Shown here: piece after piece, positions 8,543 to 16,212 of the stretch | Position numbering within the stretch: the stretch's first letter is position 1 | How the letters are laid out: each line of letters starts with the position of its first letter | Source of the DNA: Burkholderiaceae bacterium | GTDB taxonomy: Bacteria > Pseudomonadota > Gammaproteobacteria > Burkholderiales > Burkholderiaceae | Reading direction: 5' to 3' | Assembly (NCBI GenBank): GCA_028871175.1 | Contig: JAGWNU010000013.1 | Coordinates: 1-36,918, forward strand | Length of the DNA: 36,918 bases | Translations under genes and position numbers: made by a program | The notes under the pieces: generated by a model | Seen by the model: the letters and a program-made list of their open reading frames with translations, nothing else | Database searches by the model: none | Told to the model about the DNA's origin: nothing

Positions 8543-8578
8543 CATGTAACTTGGAAAATATATTTACCAGGTTACTTG
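8543..8578. repeat. 36-bp AT-rich inverted repeat between convergent genes
   Basis: CATGTAACTTGG and CCAGGTTACTTG are inverted with 10 of 12 bases matching around the 12-base AT core AAAATATATTTA. It lies in a notably AT-rich island (about 8520-8600) between the 3' ends of the nitronate monooxygenase and LysR genes. The role is unknown. Confidence 0.6.
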
Positions 8579-8680
8579 TGACGCGGGAGCTATTCCCAAA
8601 GCCTGATCTGTAAACGCATCACGAAGGGCGGTGCGCGCATGCTCGATTTACGGGGCCGCACGTCGAAACAAGAAGGCGTC

Positions 8681-9598
8681 TCAGGCGATCGGCCGCATGG
8701 TGGCTTCAGCCGCGAAGCGCTCGCGCAGGAATGCGACGAGCGCCTTTACGGAAGGGGGGACGCCCGTGCGCGATGGATACAACGCGTGCAGGTCGGCCGG
8801 CTCGGGCGTCCATCCCGGCAGGACTGTGCGCAGGCGGCCCTCGCCAAGCGCCGCGTGGCAGCAGTGTTGCGGCAGGATGGCAAGCCCGAGCCCCGCAATG
8901 GCAGCCTCGCGCAGCGCGAGGAGGTTGTCGGCGGCAAAGCGGGGCCGAATCGGCAACACCATGCGGTGACCGCGCGCGTCAAGCAGCACCCAGTCGCGGC
9001 AACGCGTGAGCGCGCCCTGGCCGAGGCACGGGGTGTTTTCCAGGTCGGCAGGCGTAACCGGTTCACCCACCCGTGCGACCAGGGCGGGGCTGGCCACCAA
9101 TACGCGCGGCGAGACCGCCAGGTGGCGCGCCACCACCTCGCGCGAGGGCAGCGGCCCCGTTGCCGCGCGGATGGCCACATCGATGCGCTGCTCGATCAGG
9201 TCGACATAGGTGTTGGACAGATCCAGCTCGATGCGCAGCTTCGGATGGGAGTCAGCAAACTCGGCCAGCCAGCGGGCGAGCAGCGTTTCGGCCAGCAATG
9301 GCGATGTGCCGACCCGCAGCACACCGGCCGGCTCGCTGCGTGCGGCGCCCGCCAGCGCTTCGATGGCAGCGGAGGCATCGGCCATCTCGCGCGCATGCCG
9401 ATAGACCGCTTCCCCCACCGGCGTAACCGACACGCGATGGCTCGAGCGGTGCAGCAGCCGCGTACCGAGTTGCGTCTCGAGCTCGGCAACGCGGCGGCTC
9501 AGGCGCGACTTGGGGATGCCGGTGGCGCGCTCGGCAGCGGAAAAGCCGCCGGCCTCTACCACGCGCGTAAAAAGGTACAGATCGTCAAAGCGCTTCAT
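8681..9598 (-). CDS. LysR-family transcriptional regulator
   Basis: This 305-residue protein has an N-terminal winged helix-turn-helix (about residues 4-62: FTRVVEAGGFSAAERATGIPKSRLSRRVAELE) followed by a periplasmic-binding-protein-like effector domain (about 90-295) that opens with GVLRVGTSPLLAE. The HTH belongs to the large group similar to the DsdC/CrgA regulators. It is divergent from a serine hydrolase gene with a 338-bp spacer; LysR proteins often control a divergent neighbour, but the length of the spacer makes this less certain. There is no obvious Shine-Dalgarno before the chosen ATG. Confidence 0.9.
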   Translation of the reverse strand: MKRFDDLYLFTRVVEAGGFSAAERATGIPKSRLSRRVAELETQLGTRLLHRSSHRVSVTPVGEAVYRHAREMADASAAIEALAGAARSEPAGVLRVGTSPLLAETLLARWLAEFADSHPKLRIELDLSNTYVDLIEQRIDVAIRAATGPLPSREVVARHLAVSPRVLVASPALVARVGEPVTPADLENTPCLGQGALTRCRDWVLLDARGHRMVLPIRPRFAADNLLALREAAIAGLGLAILPQHCCHAALGEGRLRTVLPGWTPEPADLHALYPSRTGVPPSVKALVAFLRERFAAEATMRPIA

Positions 9599-9936
9599 GG
9601 CGGATGGGGTTGCAGATGATCCGCGATTGAAGCATAGCTGCGCGGTATCGCGGTGGACCCCGCGTGCGGCTCGAAAGGGCCCATGCGAGGGGGCACCCGC
9701 CTCACCCTGCCAACACAGGAAAATCAGGATTGCCGCCCGCGCACCGCAGGCGCAACCTTGCCGCTGTGAGTACCATCATGCGGCGGGTAAAAAAGGAGGG
9801 AGCAAGGGCGGGTGTGGCCCCAAGCGCCCCTCCCATCCACATTGTCCTGGACCGGCAGGCGCGATGCAGAAGCACGCGGGCCGGATCGAAGTCGTACACC
9901 CCGCCCTCGGCGTGGGCATGCAAGCAAGGAGAAGGC
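9599..9936. other. Intergenic region between divergent LysR and serine hydrolase genes
   Basis: This 338-bp stretch lies between the divergent starts. The only clear features are purine-rich Shine-Dalgarno-like clusters (AAAAAAGGAGGGAG near 9790 and the AAGGAGAAGG used by the hydrolase). A frame is open across it on the + strand, but its composition is non-coding and no start in it has a better ribosome site than 9937. I found no convincing LysR box. Confidence 0.5.
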
Positions 9937-11199
9937 ATGGATATGAAACGTGGGCAGGCGCAGGGCATGTCCCGCGATCGGCTCGATCGGGTCGGCCGTT
10001 TCATCGACGATGCGTACATTGCACCCGGCAAACTGCCGGGTGCCCTCGTCCAGGTCTGGCGGCGTGGCGAGCGGGTGCTGAACGCCGTGCTCGGTCAGGC
10101 CGACCGCGAGCACCAGGTGCCGCTGACCGAGGATGCGATCTTCCGCATCTACTCGATGACCAAGCCCATCACGTCGGTCGCGTTCATGATGCTGGTGGAG
10201 GAATGCGAGGTCGCACTCGATGACCCCGTCAGCAAATTCATCCCGGCATGGCAAAACCTGGGCGTGTATGCGGGCGGCTTCATGGAGAGCTTCCAGACGA
10301 GCCCGGCGGCGCGGCCGATGCGCATGGTCGACCTGCTGCGCCATACCTCGGGCCTGACTTACGGCTTTCACCAGAACACCAACATCGACGCGGCATATCG
10401 CCGGCTGAAACTCGGTGACATCGCCACCGCCGGCACGCTCGACGACATGATCGACAAGCTCGCGGGCTTGCCGCTGGAGTTCTCGCCCGGCGAGGCGTGG
10501 AACTACTCCGTCTCCACCGACGTGCTCGGCTATCTGGTCGGCAAGATCAGCGGCATGCCGTTCGAGACCTTCCTGAAGGAACGGATATTCGATCCGCTGG
10601 GCATGGTCGATACGGCCTTCTACGTGCCGGAAGAGAAGGCATCACGCCTGTGCGCCTGCTACGCCGTCGGGTCGCTCGGCTCGAAGGTGGTGGCCGAGCG
10701 GCCGGCCTTGCAGGACGATCCGCACACCAGTGTCTACCTCAAGCCGCCAAGCTTTGTTTCGGGCGGGGGCGGCCTCGTGTCCACCGCAGCAGATTACCTG
10801 CGCTTTGCTCGCATGCTGCTGCAAGGCGGTGAGCTCGATGGCGTGCGCCTGCTGGGTCCGAAGACGCTGGAGCTGATGACCGCCAACCACCTGCCCGGCG
10901 GGGCGGACATCTCCAGCATGTCGCGGCACTCCATGTTCAGCGAAGCCGCTTACGACGGCGTCGGATTCGGGCTCGGCTTTGCGACCACGGTGGCACAGCC
11001 CGCAACGCTGATCCCGGGCAGCACGGGCGATTTCTTCTGGGGCGGTGCGGCTGGCACGTTCTTCTGGGTCGACCCACGGGAAGACCTGATCGGCCTGTTC
11101 CTGACGCAGGTGCTGCCGTCATCGGCGTACCCGGTACGCCGGCAACTGCGTACGTTGGTCTACAGCGCGATCACGGAGTCGGAGGGGGGCGCGCGCTGA
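9937..11199 (+). CDS. Serine hydrolase, class C beta-lactamase/EstB-like esterase family
   Basis: From ATG 9937 (AAGGAG 6-7 bases upstream) the protein has 420 residues. The nucleophile motif S73-M-T-K76, the tyrosine motif Y190-S-V, and a WGG (in FFWGGAAGTFFWVDP) in place of the KTG box are the signature of EstB-type esterases and family VIII carboxylesterases, which share the AmpC fold but usually cleave esters. No signal peptide is visible, so it is probably cytoplasmic, which argues against a resistance beta-lactamase. The substrate is unknown. Confidence 0.87.
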   Translation: MDMKRGQAQGMSRDRLDRVGRFIDDAYIAPGKLPGALVQVWRRGERVLNAVLGQADREHQVPLTEDAIFRIYSMTKPITSVAFMMLVEECEVALDDPVSKFIPAWQNLGVYAGGFMESFQTSPAARPMRMVDLLRHTSGLTYGFHQNTNIDAAYRRLKLGDIATAGTLDDMIDKLAGLPLEFSPGEAWNYSVSTDVLGYLVGKISGMPFETFLKERIFDPLGMVDTAFYVPEEKASRLCACYAVGSLGSKVVAERPALQDDPHTSVYLKPPSFVSGGGGLVSTAADYLRFARMLLQGGELDGVRLLGPKTLELMTANHLPGGADISSMSRHSMFSEAAYDGVGFGLGFATTVAQPATLIPGSTGDFFWGGAAGTFFWVDPREDLIGLFLTQVLPSSAYPVRRQLRTLVYSAITESEGGAR

Positions 11200-11397
11200 G
11201 CGTCGGCGCTGCGGCCCGGTTCGGACGAGGGGAGGGCACGTCACCGCGATCGGCGGGTCGCCGGTGCGTGTCTTCAGGCTCACGGAGGCGGGCAGGTTGC
11301 CAGGACCGCGTGCCGACCCATGCGGACTGTGGGCATCTTCGAGGCCAGATAAAATTGAACTCCCATTCATCAAAAAGGTTCTGCGGGAGTCCATCCG

Positions 11398-11820
11398 ATG
11401 TTGAAGAAGACGGTCGTCCTTGTTTTGCTGTCAGTCGGGGCTGCTACCGCCATCGCAGCCCCCGCCTTCACCGGTCCCGACCTGAGCGGCGTCTACACCT
11501 GCAAGGGGATGGACGCGCACGAAGGCGCGTACACCGGCACGGTGACCCTCGAACTGGTGCGCGAACAGAGCACGGCAAGCTACGGTGCCTACCGCTTCAA
11601 GCTCGAGGTGCCCGGCTATGGCGCGTATCCGGGGGAAGCGGCCTCCAATGGCACCCAGATGGCCATCCATTTCGCGCTGACTGACCAGGCCACGAAGGAT
11701 TACGGCACGGGCATCGCATCGTTCCGCAAAAAGCAAGGCAAGTGGAGCTTCAAGAAGTTCTACTTTGAACCCGAATTCAAGGGCGGCAACTACGGCACCG
11801 AAGCGTGCGTGCAGCGCTAG
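11398..11820 (+). CDS. Small secreted protein of unknown function
   Basis: This 140-residue protein has a clear Sec signal peptide: two lysines, a hydrophobic core at residues 5-20 and an AIAA cleavage region near residue 21. The mature part has two cysteines (in YTCKGMD and TEACVQR) that could form a disulfide, and a beta-rich pattern with repeated aromatic residues (TGPDLSGVYTCKG opening). I do not recognise a named domain. GGGAG lies 9 bases upstream of the start. It appears to be a single-gene unit. Confidence 0.75.
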   Translation: MLKKTVVLVLLSVGAATAIAAPAFTGPDLSGVYTCKGMDAHEGAYTGTVTLELVREQSTASYGAYRFKLEVPGYGAYPGEAASNGTQMAIHFALTDQATKDYGTGIASFRKKQGKWSFKKFYFEPEFKGGNYGTEACVQR

Positions 11821-12242
11821 TCGTTCGTCAGAATGGTCCCGCAGGGGGGGCGGGTCTCTTTCACGCCGACGGGATGCGCCTGCCTTGCCGCACATGGTTT
11901 GACGCCGTTGCAGGCAGAACAGAACGCGTCATTCAGGAGGGGCGGGATGGATTCATTGGCTCGCTTGCCATGGCCTCGACTTTGCCTTCGCGCCAGAACG
12001 AAATAGGCATAGCCACGGGCATCCGCATGACTTGATGCCTGGCCAAGGCAACAAACAATGCATGACCTGCTCGTCACTGTTCTGTAAAGTTCGTGGATCG
12101 GTTGTGGCGATGGTGTTCAAAACCCCGTCCCGGCCCATTGACTCTACTTGCCCTGCAAGCCCTTGTTCCTTGCGTCTGGGAATTCTGGCGAACATCGCTG
12201 CCTTCTCTTTGCAGAAACAGGACTTGTGCCACTTCCTGGCTT
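11821..12242. other. Gene-poor interval upstream of the PadR gene
   Basis: This 422-bp stretch shows no conserved coding frame. It contains one very short frame with a perfect Shine-Dalgarno (listed separately) and a 6-bp stem GGCATC / GATGCC near 12020-12040. Nothing else could be assigned. Confidence 0.5.
11947..12006 (+). CDS. Candidate 19-residue small ORF with an ideal ribosome-binding site
   Basis: AGGAGG at 11935-11940 stands exactly 6 bases before ATG 11947, the optimal arrangement, and the frame runs 19 codons to TAG. The predicted peptide is basic and rich in Leu and Arg (MDSLARLPWPRLCLRARTK). No homology can be judged at this length. It lies about 240 bp before the PadR gene and could be a leader peptide or a small protein, or a chance match in GC-rich DNA. 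Confidence 0.3.
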   Translation: MDSLARLPWPRLCLRARTK

Positions 12243-12782
12243 ATGTCCATCCAACACGCGCTGCTCACATCCCTGCTTGAAAAGCCCTCGTCCGGCTACG
12301 AGCTTGCCCGCCGCTTTGACAAATCGATGGGCTATTTCTGGAGCGCCACGCATCAGCAGATCTACCGCGAGCTTGGCCGCATGGCAGAGGCCGGCTGGGT
12401 AAGCGCTGAAGAAGAGGAAGACAGCCGCAAGAAGACCTACACCGTCTTGCCGCCCGGCCGGGACGAGCTTGCGCGGTGGGTGCTGGAGCCGACGGTATCG
12501 TCGGACAACCGCGAAGAAGTGCTGGTGAAGCTGCGCGCCGAGGCGGTGATCGGCCCGCTCGGTTTTGCCGACGAGATGCAGCGTCTGATCACGCAGCATC
12601 GCACGCGCCTGAACACCTTCCGCGAGATCGAGGAACGCGATTTCTCCGGTGCGGATCTCACGCGCGCGCAGCGGCTGCGGCACGCGGTGCTTCAGCGCGG
12701 CATCGTCTATGAAGAAGGCTGGCTCGCGTGGGCAGGCGAAGTGCTGCCGTTGCTGGAGCCAGCCTCGGTAACGACGGCCTGA
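12243..12782 (+). CDS. PadR-family transcriptional regulator, AphA-like
   Basis: This 179-residue protein has an N-terminal PadR winged helix (residues about 3-80: ALLTSLLEKPSSGYELARRFDKSMGYFWSATHQQIYREL, then the wing and KKTYTVLPPGRDEL). The C-terminal helical dimerisation domain (about 90-175) is of the Vir_act_alpha_C type found in Vibrio AphA. Its stop is 4 bp from the stop of the convergent flavin oxidoreductase gene. The operon that ends there begins with a promoter bracketed by palindromes of the AphA-site type, so it is the most likely target (inference). The ATG at 12243 starts the conserved domain; no strong Shine-Dalgarno is present. Confidence 0.87.
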   Translation: MSIQHALLTSLLEKPSSGYELARRFDKSMGYFWSATHQQIYRELGRMAEAGWVSAEEEEDSRKKTYTVLPPGRDELARWVLEPTVSSDNREEVLVKLRAEAVIGPLGFADEMQRLITQHRTRLNTFREIEERDFSGADLTRAQRLRHAVLQRGIVYEEGWLAWAGEVLPLLEPASVTTA

Positions 12783-12786
12783 CGAT

Positions 12787-13791
12787 TCAGGCGGTTGCCT
12801 TATCGCCTGCCGGGGCGCGCAGCGCCTCGATATTGCCCAGGCGGCGGCGTGCCACTTCAAACTCTTCAGCAAAGCGCTTGACGAGCTCCGCTGCCGGCAC
12901 CACGCGCTTGACCGCGCCCACGCCCTGGCCGGCGCCCCAGATGTCTTTCCATGCCTTGGCCTTGGCGCCGCCGCCCGAGCCGAAGTTCATCTTGCTCGGG
13001 TCGGATTCCGGAAGCGCGTCCGGGTCCAGGCCGGCGCCTTCGATGCTCTTGCGCAGGTAGTTGCCGTGCACGCCGGTGAACAGGTTCGTGTAGACGATAT
13101 CGCTGGCGGTGCTTTCCACGATCGCCTGCTTGTAGCCTTCCACCGCGTTGGCTTCTTCGGTGGCGATGAATGCGGATCCGACGTAGGCCAGGTCCGCACC
13201 CGCTGCCAATGCTGCCAGGATCGCATTGCCGTTGGCGATGGCGCCCGACAGCAGCAGCGGACCGTCAAACCATTCGCGAATTTCGTGGATCAGCGCAAAC
13301 GGCGAGGTCGTGCCCGCATGGCCGCCCGCGCCCGCCGCCACCGCGATCAGGCCATCCGCGCCTTTCTCGATCGCCTTCTTGGCAAATTTGTTGTTGATGA
13401 CATCGTGCAGCACGATGCCACCGTAGCTGTGCACCGCCTGGTTCACGTCTTCACGCGCGCCCAGCGAGGTGATGACGATGGGCACCTTGTACTTCACGCA
13501 CAGCTCCAGGTCGTGCTCCAGGCGGTCGTTCGACTTGTGCACGATCTGGTTGACGGCAAACGGTGCCGACGGCTTGTCGGGGTGCTGCGCGTCGTATTCG
13601 GCCAGCTCCGTGGTAATGCGCTGCAGCCAGGTCTCCAGCAGCTCTGCCGGGCGCGCATTCAGCGCCGGGAACGAGCCGACCACGCCCGCCTTGCACTGCG
13701 CGATCACGAGGTCAGGGTTGGAAATGATGAACAGCGGCGAGCCCACCACGGGCACGGACAGGCGGTTTTTCAGGATCGGCGGGAGCGACAT
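12787..13791 (-). CDS. NAD(P)H-dependent flavin oxidoreductase / nitronate monooxygenase-like
   Basis: A 334-residue FMN TIM-barrel protein of the NPD family, from a subfamily different from the gene at 7377. It shows PVVGSPLFIISN at the start, LCVKYKVPIVITSLG in the middle, the AAGAGGHAG motif with candidate catalytic base H158, LLLSGAIANGNAILAALAAGADLAYVGSAF for FMN phosphate binding, and a C-terminal WGAGQGVG segment. Activity is either nitronate oxidation or NAD(P)H:flavin/quinone reduction. It is the second gene of an operon behind the NTF2-like gene (54-bp gap). Confidence 0.88.
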   Translation of the reverse strand: MSLPPILKNRLSVPVVGSPLFIISNPDLVIAQCKAGVVGSFPALNARPAELLETWLQRITTELAEYDAQHPDKPSAPFAVNQIVHKSNDRLEHDLELCVKYKVPIVITSLGAREDVNQAVHSYGGIVLHDVINNKFAKKAIEKGADGLIAVAAGAGGHAGTTSPFALIHEIREWFDGPLLLSGAIANGNAILAALAAGADLAYVGSAFIATEEANAVEGYKQAIVESTASDIVYTNLFTGVHGNYLRKSIEGAGLDPDALPESDPSKMNFGSGGGAKAKAWKDIWGAGQGVGAVKRVVPAAELVKRFAEEFEVARRRLGNIEALRAPAGDKATA

Positions 13792-13845
13792 GACAGTCTC
13801 CGTTGGTCTTGGTATGGAATCGGAACGGGAATCGGGGAAGGCTGT

Positions 13846-14289
13846 TCAGGCACCGGCCTTGAGCAGACCGAGCTTGTCGCCCAGCTTGGCGCCCATGGCC
13901 GCGCCAAGCGCCTGCAAGCCAGTGGCAGGGCGGACCATGACTTCGAACTCGACGATTTTGCCAGCGGCGTTGAAGCGGATCATATCGATGCCCTTGAGAG
14001 CCTTGCCGCTCACGTTGGCACTGAACTCGAGCACCACGCTGGCGCCATCGTCGGTGGCGAAGCTGCGGTGGTATTTGAAGTCTTCAAAGACGGTGTTGAC
14101 GGTGCGCAGCACCAGCGTGGTTGCCGCGCGCCCTGGATACGGCGTGTGCGCCACCGGGGAGCGGAACACGACCTCATCGGCGAACAGCTCGTCGAGCGCG
14201 TCCATGTTGCCGCTCTCGAGCATGGCGTGCCACGCGTTGAGCGTGGCCTGCGACGAGGCGGGCAGAGCGGCGGGAATGGGCTGGGTCAC
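13846..14289 (-). CDS. NTF2-like / SnoaL-fold protein
   Basis: From a GTG start at 14289 with GGAGGAGAC just upstream, the protein has 147 residues. It has the NTF2-like pattern: helix (WHAMLESGNMDALDELFADEVVFRSP), then a curved beta-sheet with DMIRFNAAGKIVEFEVMVRP near the end, as in SnoaL-like cyclases, isomerases or non-catalytic ligand-binding proteins. No catalytic residue set can be recognised. It is the first gene of an operon with the flavin oxidoreductase. The promoter just upstream is bracketed by two identical palindromes. Confidence 0.85.
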   Translation of the reverse strand: MTQPIPAALPASSQATLNAWHAMLESGNMDALDELFADEVVFRSPVAHTPYPGRAATTLVLRTVNTVFEDFKYHRSFATDDGASVVLEFSANVSGKALKGIDMIRFNAAGKIVEFEVMVRPATGLQALGAAMGAKLGDKLGLLKAGA

Positions 14290-14308
14290 GGTGTCTCCTC
14301 CACGGGAA

Positions 14309-14324
14309 ATGCAACAGGTTGCAT
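14309..14324. promoter_or_regulatory. Operator copy 1 (ATGCAACAGGTTGCAT), downstream of the predicted start
   Basis: This is a perfect 16-bp palindrome with a 2-base centre. It lies about 6-21 bases downstream of the predicted transcription start of the NTF2-like gene. An identical copy overlaps the -35 hexamer, 51 bp away centre to centre (close to five helical turns). Confidence 0.7.
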
Positions 14325-14336
14325 CAGTGTGGGGGC

Positions 14337-14365
14337 AACATAGCACAGCACCTAGTGCTATGCAA
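14337..14365 (-). promoter_or_regulatory. Predicted sigma-70 promoter of the NTF2-like/flavin oxidoreductase operon
   Basis: On the minus strand the -35 TTGCAT (14365-14360) and -10 TATGTT (14342-14337) are separated by 17 bp, with a TGC extended -10 element directly upstream of the -10. Transcription would start near 14330. The -35 lies inside one palindrome and the other palindrome follows the start. Confidence 0.6.
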
Positions 14366-14377
14366 CAGGTTGCATAG
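14358..14377. promoter_or_regulatory. Operator copy 2 (CTATGCAACAGGTTGCATAG), overlapping the -35
   Basis: This is a perfect 20-bp palindrome. It contains TATGCA-N6-TGCATA, which matches the recognition pattern known for AphA of the PadR family, and it overlaps the -35 hexamer. A further inverted repeat (TAGCAC / GTGCTA, 14341-14360) lies between the two operators. Confidence 0.7.
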
Positions 14378-14402
14378 TGTGCCGATTCGAACCCAAAGGC
14401 GC

Positions 14403-14870
14403 TCAGCCAGCAGGCTGATCGGTGTGCTGTGCGCGCACCACGATGACCGTGCGATGCGACAGTTTCACGGTGCGTTCGGCCACGCTGCCCAGCAGGATGC
14501 GCGCAAGGCCGTGCTTGCCTTGCGAGCCGACCACAATGGTGTCGGCCTGCCAGCGCACGGCTTCGTGTTCGAGGGCGCTACCGATGTCGTCGTCGGTTGC
14601 TTCGAGCATCAGCACGCCGGTTTCTGCAGCCGTGCCTTCCGCGTCGAACTGGCGCTGGAGTTCGACTAGTGAAGCGCTGGCTGTGCGATGCGCCTCTTCG
14701 CGTAACTTGTCGACGCTGTAGATTTCGCGCGACTCCGGCATGTTGGGTGAGCCGATCGCCCAGACGACCCGGACGCGGCCATTGAAGGCGCGGGCGAGGG
14801 CGGCAGCTTCCTCGACTGCCAGATGGGCTTCGTGGGTGCCGTCGAAGGCGGCAAGAATGCGTTGATGCAT
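14403..14870 (-). CDS. Universal stress protein UspA family
   Basis: This 155-residue single-domain USP starts with MHQRILAAFDGTHEA and contains the ATP-binding signature G-2x-G-9x-G-S near the end (VVGSQGKHGLARILLGSVAERTV). This is the hallmark of the ATP-binding UspFG/MJ0577-like group. It is a cytoplasmic stress protein of unknown partner. GGAG lies 8 bases upstream of the start. It is separated from the NTF2-like operon and probably stands alone. Confidence 0.9.
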   Translation of the reverse strand: MHQRILAAFDGTHEAHLAVEEAAALARAFNGRVRVVWAIGSPNMPESREIYSVDKLREEAHRTASASLVELQRQFDAEGTAAETGVLMLEATDDDIGSALEHEAVRWQADTIVVGSQGKHGLARILLGSVAERTVKLSHRTVIVVRAQHTDQPAG

Positions 14871-14963
14871 AGGGGCGCTCCGCAGGATCGGAATGAGAAT
14901 GGCGTCACTGTAGCAGCGCAAGTGGGCAAGGCTGCACCCCGGGTGTGCCCGGGTTGCTCCGCA

Positions 14964-15863
14964 TCAAACCGATGCGGCAGTGCGCGCTGGGTGCGCCAGC
15001 AGCAAGTCGAGCAGCCCTTGCGCCGCCACTGACAGGCTGCGCCCGTCGCGCCGGATGACATACAGCGTGCGTACGAGCCCAGGCAGCGGCAGCGGCCGCA
15101 CCGCCAGCGCCGGCAAACGGAACTGGAACAGCGCCAGCGCGGGAATGACGGTGATGCCCAGGTTGGCCGCCACCAGCGCGGCCGCCGTAGCCAGGTGCTC
15201 GACTTCCATGCCGCTGCGCAGCTTGGTCGGGTGCAGCGCCGCATCCAGGTATTGCCGGATGCTCGTGTTGCGCGCGAGGTGGATGAACGGCGTGTCGACG
15301 AGGTCGCCCACGGCCAGCGCCGGCTTGCGCGCGAGCGGGTGATCCTGGTGGCAGACGAGGTGGAAGTCGTCGGTGCAGAATGGTTGCGCGGCCAGGCCCG
15401 CCATGTCGGCGCCCATGGCCGCAATGGCGAAGTCCGCCGACCCGCGCCGGACCATGTCGATGCACGGGTCCGACAGTTGATCGTGCAGCGCCAGTTGAAT
15501 GCCCGGATGCTGTGCAGAGAACGCGGCCAGCACGCCCGGCAGAATGCCCGCCGCGATCGACGGCAAGGCGGCCACCGTTATGCGCCCCGTGCGGGCTGCG
15601 GCGCGATCGCGCAGCTCCGAAAACGTCGCCTCGAAATCGGCCAGCAGGCGCAGCGCCGATTCGGCGAAGGCTTCGCCCTCCGGGGTCAGTTCAACATGGC
15701 GCGTATTGCGGTCGAACAGGCGCACGCCGGCATCGGCCTCCAGGTTCTGAATGAGCGCGCTGAAGGCCGATTGCGACAAGTGGCACGTCTGTGCCGCCTG
15801 CGTGAAGTTCTTGTGCTCGCGTAGCGCGGCAAAGGCGCGGAGCTGCTTGACGGAAAGGTTCAT
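14964..15863 (-). CDS. LysR-family transcriptional regulator (last gene of the CitMHS-AtuA operon)
   Basis: A 299-residue LysR protein with HTH at residues 4-62 (KQLRAFAALREHKNFTQAAQTCHLSQSAFSALIQNLE) and an effector-binding domain from about residue 92. The pattern resembles CynR/CbbR-type regulators. It lies 27 bp after the small AtuA-related gene on the same strand, so it is probably the fourth gene of the operon and controls it from within. There is no clear Shine-Dalgarno. Confidence 0.88.
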   Translation of the reverse strand: MNLSVKQLRAFAALREHKNFTQAAQTCHLSQSAFSALIQNLEADAGVRLFDRNTRHVELTPEGEAFAESALRLLADFEATFSELRDRAAARTGRITVAALPSIAAGILPGVLAAFSAQHPGIQLALHDQLSDPCIDMVRRGSADFAIAAMGADMAGLAAQPFCTDDFHLVCHQDHPLARKPALAVGDLVDTPFIHLARNTSIRQYLDAALHPTKLRSGMEVEHLATAAALVAANLGITVIPALALFQFRLPALAVRPLPLPGLVRTLYVIRRDGRSLSVAAQGLLDLLLAHPARTAASV

Positions 15864-15890
15864 GGCGATGCCGGGCGTGGTTGCGCCAGC

Positions 15891-16211
15891 TTAGCCCGGA
15901 ATCTCCAGCGTGAGCAGGGCGCTGGACAGCGATTTGCCATGCGCATCCAGCGCCAGCGAGCGCGTCACGCCACCGGCCAACGCACCGTGCAGCACGAAGT
16001 TGAGCGCGCCAAGCTGCGGCAGCACGTAGCGCTCGACATCGCCGCGGACGAGGTCAGCGAAATGCGCGCGCACGCGTTCGACCGTGACGTGTTGTTCGAG
16101 CACGGCGAAGTCTTCGGCGCATTCCGGACGAAGCGCGATGACGGAGATGCACGAGATGTCGCCCTTGTCGCCGGCACGGGTGTGGGCGAGATCGCGGAGG
16201 GTGCGGGGCAT
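15891..16211 (-). CDS. AtuA-related small protein (separate C-terminal domain)
   Basis: The 106-residue protein matches the AtuA-like ferredoxin-fold domain that follows the catalytic-like part in longer AtuA/DUF1446 proteins. The core is LAHTRAGDKGDISCISVIA and LNFVLHGALAGGVTRSLALDAHGKSLSSALL. The gene starts one base after the stop of the AtuA gene (TGA-C-ATG), which implies translational coupling and an obligate complex or domain-level partnership. The biochemical function is unknown. Confidence 0.85.
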   Translation of the reverse strand: MPRTLRDLAHTRAGDKGDISCISVIALRPECAEDFAVLEQHVTVERVRAHFADLVRGDVERYVLPQLGALNFVLHGALAGGVTRSLALDAHGKSLSSALLTLEIPG

Positions 16212-16212
16212 G

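Noticed and set aside
9664-9936. N-terminal extension of the serine hydrolase by 91 codons
   Set aside because: The extension is Arg/Pro/Ser-rich with no signal peptide or domain, and ATG 9937 has a strong Shine-Dalgarno.
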